Part shown: positions 24,651-37,189 of the stretch, piece by piece | Layout of the letters: every line of letters begins with the position of its first letter | How positions within the stretch are numbered: position 1 is the stretch's first letter | Assembly: GCF_905475395.1 (NCBI RefSeq) | Contig: NC_058337.1 | Location: forward strand, 118,352,368-118,416,367 | Origin: Chrysoperla carnea | Lineage: Eukaryota; Arthropoda; Insecta; Neuroptera; Chrysopidae | Direction: 5' to 3' | Length of the DNA stretch: 64,000 nt | Program-made: the position numbers and the translations under genes | Notes under the pieces: model-generated | Seen by the model: only the letters and a program-made list of their open reading frames with translations | What the model was told of the DNA's origin: nothing | Database searches by the model: none

Positions 24651-27636
24651 ATATAAAATAAAGCCTCTCCATTTAAAACGAAAAACTAGCTCTAAATGGG
24701 AGAAAAAATAAATAAAAGCTAGACAGGATTTTTATATGTAGTCAAATAAACTGCTACAATGCAGTATGTAGTGAGTTGTCTATGCTTTGTGCAGAGCGGT
24801 TACCTGGGCGGACTGCGCTCCTGGACGCAGAAAGTGAAATCTTGGTACTGGGGCAGACCTCTAGTAAGTCTAGTCAAATGCTTGTGAACCCCTAAATTAT
24901 CCTTAGTTTTTATTTTAGTATCCTCAGCCTAAACTAATTATATTCCTAATAAAATGCATGCTATCCAAGTTTTTCCCGTAGAATTCAATCCAATATTGTT
25001 CCATTTTAAAAAAAGCTTTTTGTAGTTTTAATGTATTTTGTTTTAAAGCGCACAAACTAGCAATCTATTTAGAGAGCACTTAATATTAAGAAAGCACCAT
25101 AGTTTTGGGGGGAATTTTATCTAACTAAAATTCAATAATTTAACGAATTTTCTCAAATAAATTTTTTGTGGTAGTTGATAAAATAAAATATATGGAATGT
25201 GATTAAAGTTAGTCCCTCCTTTATTAAATTATCCTTTTTAAATAGTTATAGTCTCGCGGTGTTTCGAAATTAATAGCATTTTGAGGATTATTTACAGACT
25301 TTTATGCACAAATTTTAAACATTCTTTGATTGGCGTGAAACTTAATAACTTTTTTAAGAATCCTCTTAAATATTCATGGATGGGAAAAAATTTGTAAAGA
25401 AAAGCGGTTTTCCAGATAAGAATGGTTAAGTGGTTCAAGCACTACGATTATACCCTTTGCTCTATCGTTTTGAAATTCGGATATTTTATATGTATTAACA
25501 TTCTATCTGCCCTGGGCACTTTAACTTTTCGAAAATAAGTTTCACAATTTTCATATTTCACACCCAGGTACAATGGAAGAAAAATTTCCATAGCCCCAGG
25601 GTAGATAAAAATACTCTCCCAGTGCAGGATAAATTCGCAAATTTTTTTTCGTTTAGTTGCAGTGCTTGAAAAACCAAGTTTACAAAACAAGTATATTCTC
25701 TATCCTTCTTCAATTTGTTCACAGCCTCTTATCTGCCCTGAGATTATAGAATTTTATCTTATTCCACTGTACTGAAAATTAACAGGATTTTCGAAAAATA
25801 AAAGTAGACAGGGTAGGTAGAATATAAAATTTGAATTTTCGTCTGATCTCATTTTATTATATTTAAAATATATTTTATACCGCTTTTCTTGGATCATGAT
25901 CTAGGAAGAGAAAAAGCGACCGTGCGATAAATACCCGTTTTTTTCCGTAGGCCGTACGAGTGCTTCATTTCTCTCACACATTCCTATCCATATTTACTTT
26001 ACAGCTAGATAGGGAACGCTTAGTCCATTCTCTATGTCTATGATCTTGACAAATTTTTTGAATGTTTTGCAGTGTTAAGTTGCCTGTAGCGTCGACATAT
26101 ACAACTGGGAATACTATGGCATTCCTCCATAAAGATTAAACCATACTTTGGGTTTCAATCATGGCTTAGAAATGTGGCAACCTCCTTAATTATTATACTT
26201 GAAATACCAAATTTCTTCTATACTACAGCCCTGTTTGACAAAGATAGAATATATTTCGTATTTTATATTCTGGAATAGTTTTTTGATAAATGGTCGATTT
26301 AGTTTTTTGATAAGCAAATCGATAGAAAGTATTCAATTAATGGTTCAACTTTTAAAGAATTTAAAACTGTGTAATATTTGGAGAACGCACCCAATAATTA
26401 CTATGAACTGTCATAGAACGTCCCTATTGTATATGTCGAAAGCCCTAGAATACTATAAATAGTGTTTTTAGATTTAATTTAAATTATCTATAATCTTCCA
26501 TAGCGTATTGATCTATTTTATGGTTTAGCCTCTAGGATAATATATAGCATACATAACAGTATTTTTATTATATTGTATGACGGTACTTCATCTATATAGC
26601 CTCATTTGTTTTGCAAATTTCACTTGCATGCTCACTTGCCCAGCGAGGTCATTTCCTCTTCCGCTGATTCTATTCATTTCTTTCTTGATTGCATTTAGCA
26701 ATAATTTAAAAAAAAATTTTAATATCCAAATTAATCACAAATTCTCTAGATTTGATTTAAAAAATATTTATTTAAAAAAATAAATAAATAAGATAAAAAA
26801 TTAAATTAAATTAAAAGTAACTGGTTAATAATTTAATTTTAAATACTAAAGAAAAATTATTTTAATAATTGAGAAATAAATTAATTATAAATTTGTTCTA
26901 TGATATTTTTTAAATCTGTTAAAATTATTTCTCAATTTTAAAATAAATTAAAAAGTATGATTAAAATAAAGTTAAAATTATTTGATTTAGATGAATTTAA
27001 AATTTCCCGCTTTAAAAATGACAAATCTATCAGGTTTATATCACTAGGTTATGTTGAATGTTACGAGACTCTAAAGACAGCAAAGTATTTGTATTTTACT
27101 TCTAAATCTATCATGTTTCCCGAAATTTCAATTATTCAAATCTACGAAAACGAATAAACATTTCTGCTATTAGTTTGAGAATTATTTAATATTATACTAA
27201 AATGAAAAGCATGAAAATTGAATCTCTACGTTACCAACTGTAAAACTATTGTTACTATGGAAATGATTATTATAATTAAAGTACCTTGCATTCTTTAGCT
27301 TCTCATGCCTAAATCGTATAATTTAAATTATTTATTTCGTATTTTTGGAAATCAAATTTGTATTTCGTCTAAATTCGTACCGTTTAACGAAATACTTATT
27401 TTTAAATAATAAAAAGACTATTTAAATGCAGTTATGATTTAAAAAATATTAGAAATTACAGCAAATTAAAAAAAATAATTAAGCTATTTAGAAATTTAGC
27501 TATGCATGTTACGAGCATTTTACTTTAATAAGAAAAAAATCTGGGATATTTTTATTGACCTCTCTTTTTAATTTTCAGGTTTATTTATATGTTTTTCCTT
27601 TTTCCGAATTCTCTAATAAATTTTTCATCCTGTTAA
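24651..27636. other. Intergenic DNA without recognised genes
   Basis: A GC-richer patch at 24780-24880 (CCTGGGCGGACTGCGCTCC) looks like element debris. At 25.5-25.74 kb the word ATCTGCCCTG and its inverse occur three times. No exon is recognised. Confidence 0.4.
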
Positions 27637-27639
27637 TTA

Positions 27640-27936
27640 AGTTGCCCAAAAAGCGGCACTACCAATGACGCAAGAAGCTATGACGGAGATGAGTTATGTC
27701 GACATTATAAAATGTTAAAGAAAAAGAAGGGGCAAATTAAGCAGCGCTGGCAGGTCAATACGATCTGCGTTAAGGTAATAATTAGGGATATTCGAATTCC
27801 ATCAGTCATTTGCGAGATGATAGCCCCACCGCAGATTGCATTGGGACATCAGTTATGCTGTATTTGCTCCCCTTTTTCAAATTTTATTATGGCGAGACAA
27901 CTTTGCTCCACTAGAACTTCTTTACTGATGAATTAA
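27640..27936 (+). pseudogene. Unidentified coding-like frame, possibly transposon-derived
   Basis: An open frame runs from just after a stop at 27637-27639 to a stop at 27934. Its first half (SYDGDELCRHYKMLKKKKG then QIKQRWQVNTICVK) has non-random, protein-like composition with basic and tryptophan residues, while the second half does not. I do not recognise it. A decayed transposase fragment is possible; an exon of the neighbouring PDZ gene is less likely because nothing in it resembles that family. Confidence 0.25.
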
Positions 27937-28404
27937 GGGCTGCTACAAAAATTTTTGTGTATAAAAAGTTTTTGAAATGCCTTTTCTATGTACCGTAGAT
28001 GATTCAGATAACTATTCTTAATTTTCAAGAGTTGATACGCGAATTGATTATCTCAACTATTATTTATCGTACCTATATCCAAATGGAAAGCATTTTCAAG
28101 TATAAGTTTATAACTTAAACTTCTTTATCTAAAACCAGCACTCTTGGAAGATGATAGTTTTCCTGTAGCATCTTAAAATGCAAATCATATGTATAATTTT
28201 TTTAACACAAAAAACAGGATGTTTAATTTACCCAAGAAAATAAAAGCAACCTTTTTGAGCACCAACTTTTATTCACACAATCTATGTTTTTGGGCAAATC
28301 AATGTATCAATTTTTTTTTTGAATCGTGTTATATGTTCAATTGCTAAGTTCATTCATTTAATTTTTTGAAAAAATCTCGCCCAAAAAACAATGAATGCAC
28401 TCAG

Positions 28405-29029
28405 GAATTGGCACACAAACTTTCACGAAGTTTCGATATGAAGGACGACCAGAATTTACTGGATGCGAGTGGTCAAGATGGGACGGGTTCAATGCGTCGT
28501 CATCAAAGTATGCAACGGCTACAAAATCGTACTGGAGGTCCAAGTGGAACTGGAGGTAGCGGAACAGGTGATATTGAAGAATCTTTGGAGGGAGGCGCTA
28601 CAAGTCCAGGACTGGCGACAGTTGTACCCGATCATCAAGGAAATTTACGTATTACTGTGAATAAATCGAAGCCAATTTTAGGGATTGCTATTGAAGGTGG
28701 TGCAAATACCAAACATCCGTTGCCAAGAATAATTAATATACATGTAAGATGGAAAATTTGTCCTCAGATGTAAAAAATAAGACTCTAAATCTTAAAACTT
28801 GTTTTAGGAAAATGGGGCCGCGTTTGATGCTGGCGGTTTAGAAGTAGGTCAATTAATATTAGAAGTTGATGGACAAAAAGTAGATGGTATGCAACATCAA
28901 GAAGTTGCACGATTAATTGCAGAATCATTTGCTAGAAGAGATCGACAAGAAATTGAGTTCCTAGTTGTCGAAGCAAAAAAATCAAATTTAGAACCAAAGC
29001 CAACTGCATTAATATTCCTGGAGGCCTAA
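28405..29029 (+). CDS. dysc: Whirlin/dyschronic PDZ scaffold protein, last two exons
   Basis: Two exons are supported: one ending at 28743 before GTAAGA, and 28808-29029 after TTGTTTTAG. They join in phase 0. The product has a glycine-rich linker (SGTGGSGTGDIEE) and a complete C-terminal PDZ domain from LRITVNKSKPILGIAIEGG through GLEVGQLILEVDGQ to QEIEFLVVEA. This matches the third PDZ of whirlin (human WHRN) and Drosophila dyschronic, where GIAIEGGANTxxPLPRI is characteristic. The family scaffolds ciliary, stereociliary and synaptic ion-channel complexes. The 5' border is uncertain: the frame is open from 28349 and acceptors at 28347-28348 or 28403-28404 are possible; I give the phase-0 choice. 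PDZ1 and PDZ2 exons must lie upstream but were not found in this window. A CTAAC-polypyrimidine-CAG signal overlaps the stop codon. Confidence 0.85.
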
Positions 29030-32000
29030 CACTTGCTTTCCCTCCCCGCCAGCGACCCACCTGGACCCGATAGGGCTAGTGGGCTCGATCTAACCACATC
29101 TTAGAGGTAAGTATTATTGCAAATGGTTTAACATAAAAATGTGAAAAATATGTCCTTTTCTTGGACATTTTCTCCAAGAGAAATACTGTGATTCAGCAGA
29201 TGTCCTCTTAAAATAATACTGTTCAATATATTACGGTTGGGTTTAAGAATTTAGTGTCTTAATCGTCCTTTAAATTCGAGACCTCTGCTTCATTGTATCT
29301 TAATTTTGTTCATAGACCATTGCTTCCGAAATCTCAAGATTTTTTTGAAGTAACTTCTTTATAAATATTCATTCATCCAGAGCGAGAAAGTTGAAAAATT
29401 ACAGTTCTTAAAAACATTCTTAAATTTTGTATCACATTTTTAAGTTAAAACTACTTAAAATTAAGTTCAAATCTTTCAATAAGCCAAGAATTATAATATA
29501 AACTTCGAAAATTTTTAGTGAACCTGTCGGGAGAGGGTATATCATTTTAAGTAAGTGTAACATTATCTTATGAAGAAAAATCTGCAATATATCTTTAGAT
29601 TTATACAAAAACCAAAAAAAAAAAAAATCAAAATCAGAGCTTCATCAAAAAAAACCTTTTTGGTGTATTTTGAATCAAAATGAACGCAACAGTATTATAC
29701 CTATACACACAACAAAAATACCACAAAAAAGGAAAACGAAGGAAGTCCTTATATACACTAGACTGTGCCAAATACTAAAATTTGTGCAAAAAAATAAAAT
29801 AAAAAAACCAAAAAAAAAAAATTATAATCAATGTACTGCAAAATTTTTAGTGCTAAACCGTCGTGTCAGCAAAGAAAAAAAAAACAAAAATAAAATTTTT
29901 CCTTGAAGCTTGCGTACTGCACTAATTATTATGATTTCTTTATTTAGACAAAGACAAAATATAATAATTTATATATACAAAGTGACAAAGAAAAATCATT
30001 TGTAGTCAAAAATATTAAAATATAACTTACTCCAATTATATTTCAAGACAAAATTAATATGAATTTGTTAAACAAAAAATCTTATGTCACATTACAAAAC
30101 AATTATTAATTCAATTTTTTTTTTCTTGCCTTGTAATCTTGGAATAAATTGGGAGTAAGTTTAAGTTTTAATTTAACGACTGTCTGATATGTAAATATAT
30201 ATAAAAAAAAAAATGAATAAACTGCCTTCACTGCAACGTTATGAAAAATAGCACTATATTTATAACAAAACAAAAATCATAAAACTTATTAATAAAACAG
30301 CCTGTATACAGAACTCTTTTGCCAGATTTAAACGATTTGATTTTCATATAGACAATCGCTTTTACATTGGTATAATAACTATTGGTATAATTTGCCTTAA
30401 AATATAAAAAATCACATGAAATAATTAATTATTCCAAATGGTTGTTAGGAAAAGCGGTAGTCATTGCTTCTCTTGCTCCTGTCAATCTGTCCCGTGCAAA
30501 ATGCATAGAACGAAGTATTTACTGCCAACTTTAAATAAACAAATTTTTTAGTTTTAAATTGATGAAAATGTATATGAAGATATTTATGGTCATTTTTGTT
30601 ATTTTAAAAATATTTTTCGGTATATAATCTTTGGTAAAAATTACTAGAAGGTATTTATAATTAATTCCATTATATGATTAATATCAATTTTCCCACATTT
30701 TATCATTTAAGTAACAAAATTGCCTATATTTTCAAATAAATAATAATATTATTTGACAATTTAGGCAATATTGCTACATAAAGTATTAATTCATTGTTTG
30801 AAAACTCATATTAATAATATAATAAACAAGTGTAAGAAAAAAAGAGATAGCCACTCTTATAAAGCCAGACATCCATACATGTCACACGCACATGACTGAT
30901 ATTTCTATAAAATACATACGCGGTATATAATTTTCGCCCTCACGGGTAAACAGTTATGTTTACGAAAAAATGTTTGAAACAAAAGTTGTTAATTTTTTTA
31001 TGAGGAACTTTTTTTACATTTAAGTTTTTGTTGCTTTGCCCTATGTTGCTCATTTACGAACTTCTTACGTCCTAAAGACGCTGTAAAAATTTCAGCTTGA
31101 CATCTTTGTTTGTTATTTAGTTATCGTGTCGACAGACAGACGGACAGCCAACCAGGAATGGACTGATTAAGTGATTTTATGATCACTATGCCAAAATTTT
31201 GTTCGTAGCATCAATATTTTTAAGCGTTACAAACTTGAGACTTAACTTAGTATACCTTGATATATTTCATATATACATGGTATAAAATACAAATAGAATT
31301 TAAAAATATTCCAGCGAGCGGCGCTGATTTTGATTTTGATCGTAATGAATTCCTATTTGACTGAAAATGGAACTTATGCGTGGGGCCTGGGCTCTGATGA
31401 TTGTCTCTAATTTTATTACGTTTATACTGGCATGACATTTAGACAAAATTTATAATCAGACAAAAGCGTATCACATAAAATGGTGTTTATAATTCGATAA
31501 ACTATCTGGAGTGTAAAATTTACTTATTTCATGTGACAAATGCCTAACAAACATGCGCAATGAATGTAACGCGCTTACAAAACATAATATTTCACTAACC
31601 GACATTTTTCTGTTTTTGTCTGCACTGCATCTGTATATGGGTTTTAAAAAAAGAATATTTACAAAAATATACAGCGATACTAGTTTGTAATTTTGTTAAA
31701 TTGTTATTTAATTATGTAGATGCTGTTATTCTTATTAATTATTACGCATAGGCGTTTATATCAAATATGTCAAGACGTCATATTTGTTTAAAATAAACGC
31801 TAATGTTTTTATTATTACTACTTAAAAATATTTAATGTTGGCATCACTTGCACTAACTACCAATAGCAGCAGCGTAACAAAAACCGCGTAATATAAAATT
31901 ATTTAATTTAAGTTTGAAATATTTTGGAAAATAGGTTTTTTTAGTCATTTTTGCTATCTCAAGGAAATACTACTAAACATTTTTATTTAACAATGAACTA

Positions 32001-33527
32001 CTACTATTACTACTTGCGCCTCTATTTGTATTTATTTTTGGAAATATTGCATCAAATTTAGATAATTTCTTTTGTGTTTCGAAATCGATATGCAAATTAG
32101 AGTACAATATGCAAATTTCCAATATTCGTGTATTTTTTAAGTAAATATTAATTTATGTATAAAAAGATCAGATATATTACATTATTATACATTAATTTAA
32201 GCATATCTTTATAATAGCCTGAAATTGTTATCCCTAATAGCCACGGTCATCTAGGTAGCAATCGACAAAATATAACGTTTTAACGGTTAGGCGACTTTAT
32301 AAAAACCTAAAGAAATTGAGGAACATTTCCAGAGAAAAAAGGTTACTTGCGATTAAAATACAATTTCTAACATGTCCGCATATTATTTCTGCTGAATAAG
32401 TTCATTTATTAGATTAGTGAATAATGATAGAATAACGATCTAGATTTTATATAAACCTTTGTGGTACGAAACAAATCGTGTTCTTTCTAAAGCCGCGTTT
32501 ACATGATAATATTACCTCTCATCACTGATTACATGATCCGAGCTATGCTATCAACTAACATTTATTCACTGTGTATATCTCCCGCCCTTTACATCCTGTG
32601 AATAGCAAATATATAACATCCTCTTAATATCGCGTAGCGTTATGCGTGCTCTTGATAAAAATCCTCTCTCACCATTATTTCATTATGCGACAAAAGTATT
32701 ATAACTTCGACACTATTATATCACAAAATTAAAAAATCCTGTCTGTCCAATAAAGACCCAATTTGTCTGGACTTTTTGAGAAATGTATAATTTATTATTT
32801 ATTTCGAGGTATCTGCTCTTCTGGTATCATTTGAATACTTTATCAAATATAAAATACTTAAAAAATACACAAATTCTTAATAATCGTTGTAAATCGGGCG
32901 CTTTGTATATGAAAAATACTGTAGATTTTATTTGTGATAATTATTTGCCTTAATAAAAAAAAATGCAATATCTGTCTGTCTCAATGTGGTATAAATATAT
33001 ATAAAAAGAAAATAACTAGCAAAAAATATCTATTTTCTCAATTTTTTGATTGTCATATACTTTCAAAAATGTACATTTGTTTGAAAATATATATATATTA
33101 TACATACATACATATAGATTATTAAAAACATACGCTTTTCTATGGTTTATTATTTCTGTCCACAGTTTCAATGTCACACGAATGTAAATCTCGTTAAACG
33201 CGAAAGTTTTTTTTTTAAGTACTAGATTATAGTCGAAGAAATGGCTGTCTGATGTAAGTCAGTGAGAAGCTAATGAGACACGACATCCATCTATTATCTT
33301 TAACTTCAACAAAATCAGAAAAAATCAGAAGATGATATTATGTGTCGAAACAGTTCAATATGACTTATTGAGAAAAGCCGAAGGTATCCCGATTAAAAAA
33401 GATTTTATATATAATTGTATACATATATTATATATTTAATAAGATACAATTATATAAAATCGTGACGGAGAATTGTATCTAATGCGACAAAATTATATAC
33501 AATTATATAGAATTATACGTAATTGTA
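29030..33527. other. 3' flank of the PDZ gene and AT-rich intergenic DNA
   Basis: A GC-rich stretch 29045-29106 ends in a strong donor (AGAG|GTAAGT) and is discussed as a finding. AATAAA words occur at about 29889 and 30213 and could end the transcript. A copy of a dispersed repeat lies at 30823-31286. (TA)-rich runs occur near 33090. No further exon is recognised. Confidence 0.45.
30823..31286 (-). repeat. Dispersed repeat family R1, copy A
   Basis: The copy shares with 42429-43024 and 56745-57290 the words ATGTTTACGAAAAAATGTTTGAAACAAAAG, AATTTCAGCTTGA, a CTGTCCGTCTG-type purine/pyrimidine block, TTTTTAAGCGTTACAAACTTG and a terminal palindrome near ATATTTCATATATACATGG. Strand is arbitrary: copy C defines plus. 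Copies A and B have the same orientation. No ORF is present; the hairpin end and lack of coding suggest a non-autonomous element. Confidence 0.75.
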
Positions 33528-33817
33528 TACAGTTTGGCAACCATTTCGTTAGCCATTTATAACATATGAAGTAAGAAGAGTATAATATATGAAGACGTCA
33601 GATTTGGCGTGCCTATTGACAGCGATCATACAACATAGGAGACAGTGCCTTGAATAAAGCATGATCGCTGTCAATAGACACACCAAATCTGCCTGGCTAT
33701 GTGATTGCTATACAACAAAGCAGTGTTGTTTTTCTTTGTTTTATGTCTTACTTCGTAAATTGTGCTCTTCTTACTTCATATATTATAAATGGCTAACAAG
33801 ATGGTTGCCAAACTGTA
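33528..33817. mobile_element. TA-flanked foldback MITE, 290 bp
   Basis: Terminal repeats TACAGTTTGGCAACC at 33528 and its inverse ending at 33817 are flanked by TA on both sides, the Tc1/mariner target duplication. Arms continue through TTATAACATATGAAGTAAG / mirrored TTACTTCATATATTATAA, and an inner pair mirrors ATTGACAGCGATCAT. The frame at 33661-33846 lies within the right arm and is not a gene. Confidence 0.8.
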
Positions 33818-34608
33818 TAATTAGATACAATGTAATAAATCGTTAGCATAAACAGCGCATTAATGAAAATTTACAGATAAAAGCAAAGTTAAAAATTGTA
33901 TTTTATAAGAAAATACTTAATAACGGATAAGAGACTTGCCTTCTGTAAATCATTCACACATAAAAATTCAATTTGATCGTAAATATTTTTCTTACAGACA
34001 GCCATCTCTTATAGACTATTTTCTTAGTCACAAAATGCTTCCATTTAATGAAAAAAGAATGGTATAAACACAACTTTATTTTTATATAGAAAATAATAGA
34101 CATACAAATATATAAACGGACTTAATATCGAATCATTTTTTCGACGTCAACATTTTTATTTTATTAATTGTTTTATAATTTTTTCGAACGTGTACATTAA
34201 TATCTTAAAATATTTATTACTTAAGTTAAGTCTGTTTATAGATGAATAAAAAAAAAGTTCCGCTACATACTGCAAATAAATAAAAATGATAAGCAGTTTT
34301 TTTTAAAAAAAATAAATAAAAAAAACTAAATAATTGTTATCGATTTGTTCTAAAAAAAAAAAAAAAATAGTAAATATTGTAAATAATGGGCTTTGAAAAT
34401 TATCATTGTTATTTTGAGCAATACAAAAATGTTGTTACAATTTTACATAGGCGAGTTTTTTTCAAAATATCCCTTCAAAAAGAGACTTCCCATTTTTATA
34501 AAAATTAATGACTCATCATACATCATCAATATCACGTCATAATGACGTGATACAGACTTAATTAAATTAAATATAGACCAATAACGTGTAAAAAATTAGC
34601 ATCCGAAT

Positions 34609-34695
34609 GTGAGTATCATGAAGCCTATAAGACCTTCATGGTGAGTATCATGAAGGTTATAAGAAACCTTCATGGTGATTGGTGAGTATAATGAC
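34609..34695. repeat. Palindromic tandem duplication GTGAGTATCATGAAG
   Basis: Two full units and one partial of about 35 bp begin GTGAGTATCATGAAG and end CCTTCATG. Each unit is itself palindromic (CATGAAGG...CCTTCATG). It lies about 700 bp upstream of CWC25. Confidence 0.8.
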
Positions 34696-35363
34696 AGAGC
34701 ATGTCAAAAGAGTTGTTCCATTTCGATACTGGTACAGAATGACCTTGAAAATTAGCTTTAAGGTCAATTTTAAGATTCCAAATTTACAATCTTTTTAGTT
34801 TAACGTTTGTTTAATTTAATTGATGTAAAATTAACCCTTAAACGTATAAATTTTCGTTTGAAAAAAAATATTTTCATATGATAAATAACGGGAAAATTAC
34901 CGTAGATAAATTGAGCAGGTAAGAATAAACATGGGATAAAGTAAGAACGAAGACATTCAACAGTTTGTAGTCATATCGAAACATTAATTTACCTACTCAA
35001 AGGAGTATAAAATGAATTAGACTACACTATCGTGTTTTATATTTCAAATCCGTTCACACAAGCAAGTATTTCTCTACAATTGAAATTCAATTATTTCAGA
35101 ATCTTGTACTTTTTTATATTTTTTTAAATCGGTTGTAGGAAGGAAACGAAAATCCTGAGATCTCCTGTATTCCGAAAAAGATGCAAACATATCGAAGCAT
35201 TTCAATAAATAGCGAATATTCTCTTCTTATTTACAGTTAAAGTTTAAAGATACAATTCTTACTTGACAGTTCATAATTTGTGAGGTTATTGTAAAAAATT
35301 GTAAAAAAATTGTGTTATTTATAATTAAAATTTCGCTATATTTTGTATAAATAATAAATCAAA

Positions 35364-36611
35364 ATGCAAAATCTAGAGTCATCTGACAACAATAAAATGT
35401 TCGAAAATGAACCAGCAAAGTTAGATTGGATGTACGGTAACCCAAATCATGTACAAGATGAAGAATATTTATTGGGTCGAGCCGTGGATACATCGAAAAA
35501 TCATGTAGAACACGAATGCATACCTCCATCAATACGTGATTTACGCACTGCAAACGATGAGGATCAAGTTGACATAGCAAAGAAATTACAGGAAGATCCC
35601 TTAATGGAAATACATCGGCGTCAAATTGAAGCAAGAAAAAAAATGTTACAAAATCCGATTAAATTAAAACAAATGCAAGAACTGTTAAAGAAAAAAGGCA
35701 AAAAACATTCCTCAGATAGTGAAGATTCATCTAAGGATTCCTCCGATGACGACGATTTAAATAAAAAATTAATGGAAAAATTTTTAAAGCTACAAAAACT
35801 GAAGAAAAAGAAGCGTAAAAAATCAAAACGTCGACATTCATCGGAAAATGATCATTCTGATCGAAAAAAGAGAAAAAAATCAAAGAAAAAACATTCCGAA
35901 AGTTCGAATGACGATCGAAAAAGTCGTAAACGGTCAAAAGATTCAGAAGACGACCGTCCTAGACGTAAACGATCAAAAGATTCAGATGATGAGCCTCCTA
36001 GACGAAAACGATCAAAAGATTCAGAAGATGATCCGCCTAAACGAAAGAAATCAAAAAAGTCTTCCGATAGTGATTCTTCCAACGATGAGAAAAAACACAA
36101 ACACAAACGACGCTCTGAATCGAAAAGTAAACGAAAACACAAGAAAAGTTATTCACAAGAACGAGAAATGCAATATGAAAAATATCGTAATCGTTCAAAT
36201 TCTCGAGAGCGTGCCAAACATTATGGTCTAGTCAATGCCGAAGGTGAAAAAATTTCTGCATCGAAATCAACGCATAAACACGTCGAAAAAAAACCAATTA
36301 AACGAGTCGAAGAGAAAAAAGCATGGGTAAAACCATCACGAGAGAAGCTAACAGAAGAAGAAAAAGAGAAACGTCGACAAGAAATGTTAGAAAATGTACA
36401 ATGGAAAGAAAAAACTCGACCTAAGTTAAAAAACAACGCAGATGACATGGATAAAGATTTACATCAAAATTACAAAGATGATCCAGAATTTTTAAAGAAA
36501 TATTTATTAAAGAGTACAGATATTGGATCAGTAGAATCTAGGATTAAGTCGAATATTAATAATATACAACGTCGCACAACAGACATGGATTCGAATTTTG
36601 CACGTAGATAG
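35364..36611 (+). CDS. Cwc25: Pre-mRNA splicing factor CWC25
   Basis: The 415-residue single-exon protein has the CWC25 core: KLDWMYGNPNHVQDEEYLLG at 20-40, the DPLMEIHRRQIEARKKML segment near 95, the LTEEEKEKRRQEMLENVQW block near 330 and the C-terminal VESRIKSNINNIQRR near 395. CWC25 joins the catalytically activated spliceosome and supports the first step. The middle is rich in lysine, arginine and serine, with tandem 13-residue RKRSKDSEDD repeats at about 190-230 (39-bp DNA unit, 35925-36050). Odd: the family's N-terminal Cir_N domain, normally before LDWMY, is missing. The ATG at 35364 has an in-frame TAA nine to seven bases upstream, so extension needs an upstream exon spliced inside the present ORF (an AG lies in CTAG|AG at 35375). 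None was found. AATAAA follows at 36652. Confidence 0.9.
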   Translation: MQNLESSDNNKMFENEPAKLDWMYGNPNHVQDEEYLLGRAVDTSKNHVEHECIPPSIRDLRTANDEDQVDIAKKLQEDPLMEIHRRQIEARKKMLQNPIKLKQMQELLKKKGKKHSSDSEDSSKDSSDDDDLNKKLMEKFLKLQKLKKKKRKKSKRRHSSENDHSDRKKRKKSKKKHSESSNDDRKSRKRSKDSEDDRPRRKRSKDSDDEPPRRKRSKDSEDDPPKRKKSKKSSDSDSSNDEKKHKHKRRSESKSKRKHKKSYSQEREMQYEKYRNRSNSRERAKHYGLVNAEGEKISASKSTHKHVEKKPIKRVEEKKAWVKPSREKLTEEEKEKRRQEMLENVQWKEKTRPKLKNNADDMDKDLHQNYKDDPEFLKKYLLKSTDIGSVESRIKSNINNIQRRTTDMDSNFARR

Positions 36612-36651
36612 TAACATTACGTTCCAAAAATAATTGTATGTAAAATTTATA

Positions 36652-36657
36652 AATAAA
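36652..36657 (+). terminator. Polyadenylation signal of CWC25
   Basis: AATAAA lies 41 bases after the CWC25 stop codon in an otherwise short 3' UTR, an expected distance for a compact insect gene. Confidence 0.65.
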
Positions 36658-36865
36658 ATCATCGTCTTCATTTTTTAAAGTATTTTTTTTCTTAATTTTC
36701 TTTAAACGTAAAATTTCCCAAATATAACTTTTATCCCTTTTTCCGTAATTAAGTAATATTACTACATAGATTTTATTTGCTTGTGATGTTTGATTACAAA
36801 TATGTAAAACCAATTGCCTATAAATTTCTGTAAAGAACGTGCAAAGAAATAAAAAAAAATTATAA

Positions 36866-37154
36866 CAAAAAGAAAACCGACTTCAAAAGAAAAGTTTTCC
36901 AAAACAAATTAATATGCACTAAAAAGTAAAAAAATAACGATAATATAATGTAGGTTAAAATTATTGTTATTTTTGGAGTCGGTGTCAGACAAGGAAACAA
37001 CTCTGACATAACAGTTTGGTACATTAGCTTGACTGACACCGACTCCAAAAATAACAATAATTTTAACTACATTATATTATCGTTATTTTTTACTTTTTAG
37101 TGCATATTAATTTGTTTTGGAAAAGTTTTTCTTTTGAAGTCGGTTTTCTTTTTG
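36866..37154. repeat. Near-perfect long inverted repeat, arms about 122 bp
   Basis: Left arm 36866-36988 (begins CAAAAAGAAAACCGACTTC) and right arm 37033-37154 are mirrors with only a few single-base gaps; the loop is 44 bases. AAACCGACTTCAAAAG ends are typical of a common arthropod repeat. The low divergence says the arms are young or gene-converted. Transcription through CWC25's polyA site would make a long hairpin RNA. Confidence 0.9.
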
Positions 37155-37189
37155 TTTTTTTTTATTTTGTGATTTTTAGTGAACTTAAA

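Noticed and set aside
35852-36142. Open frame on the minus strand opposite CWC25
   Set aside because: It is the antisense shadow of the repetitive Lys/Arg/Ser region; serine/phenylalanine runs reflect the sense codons.
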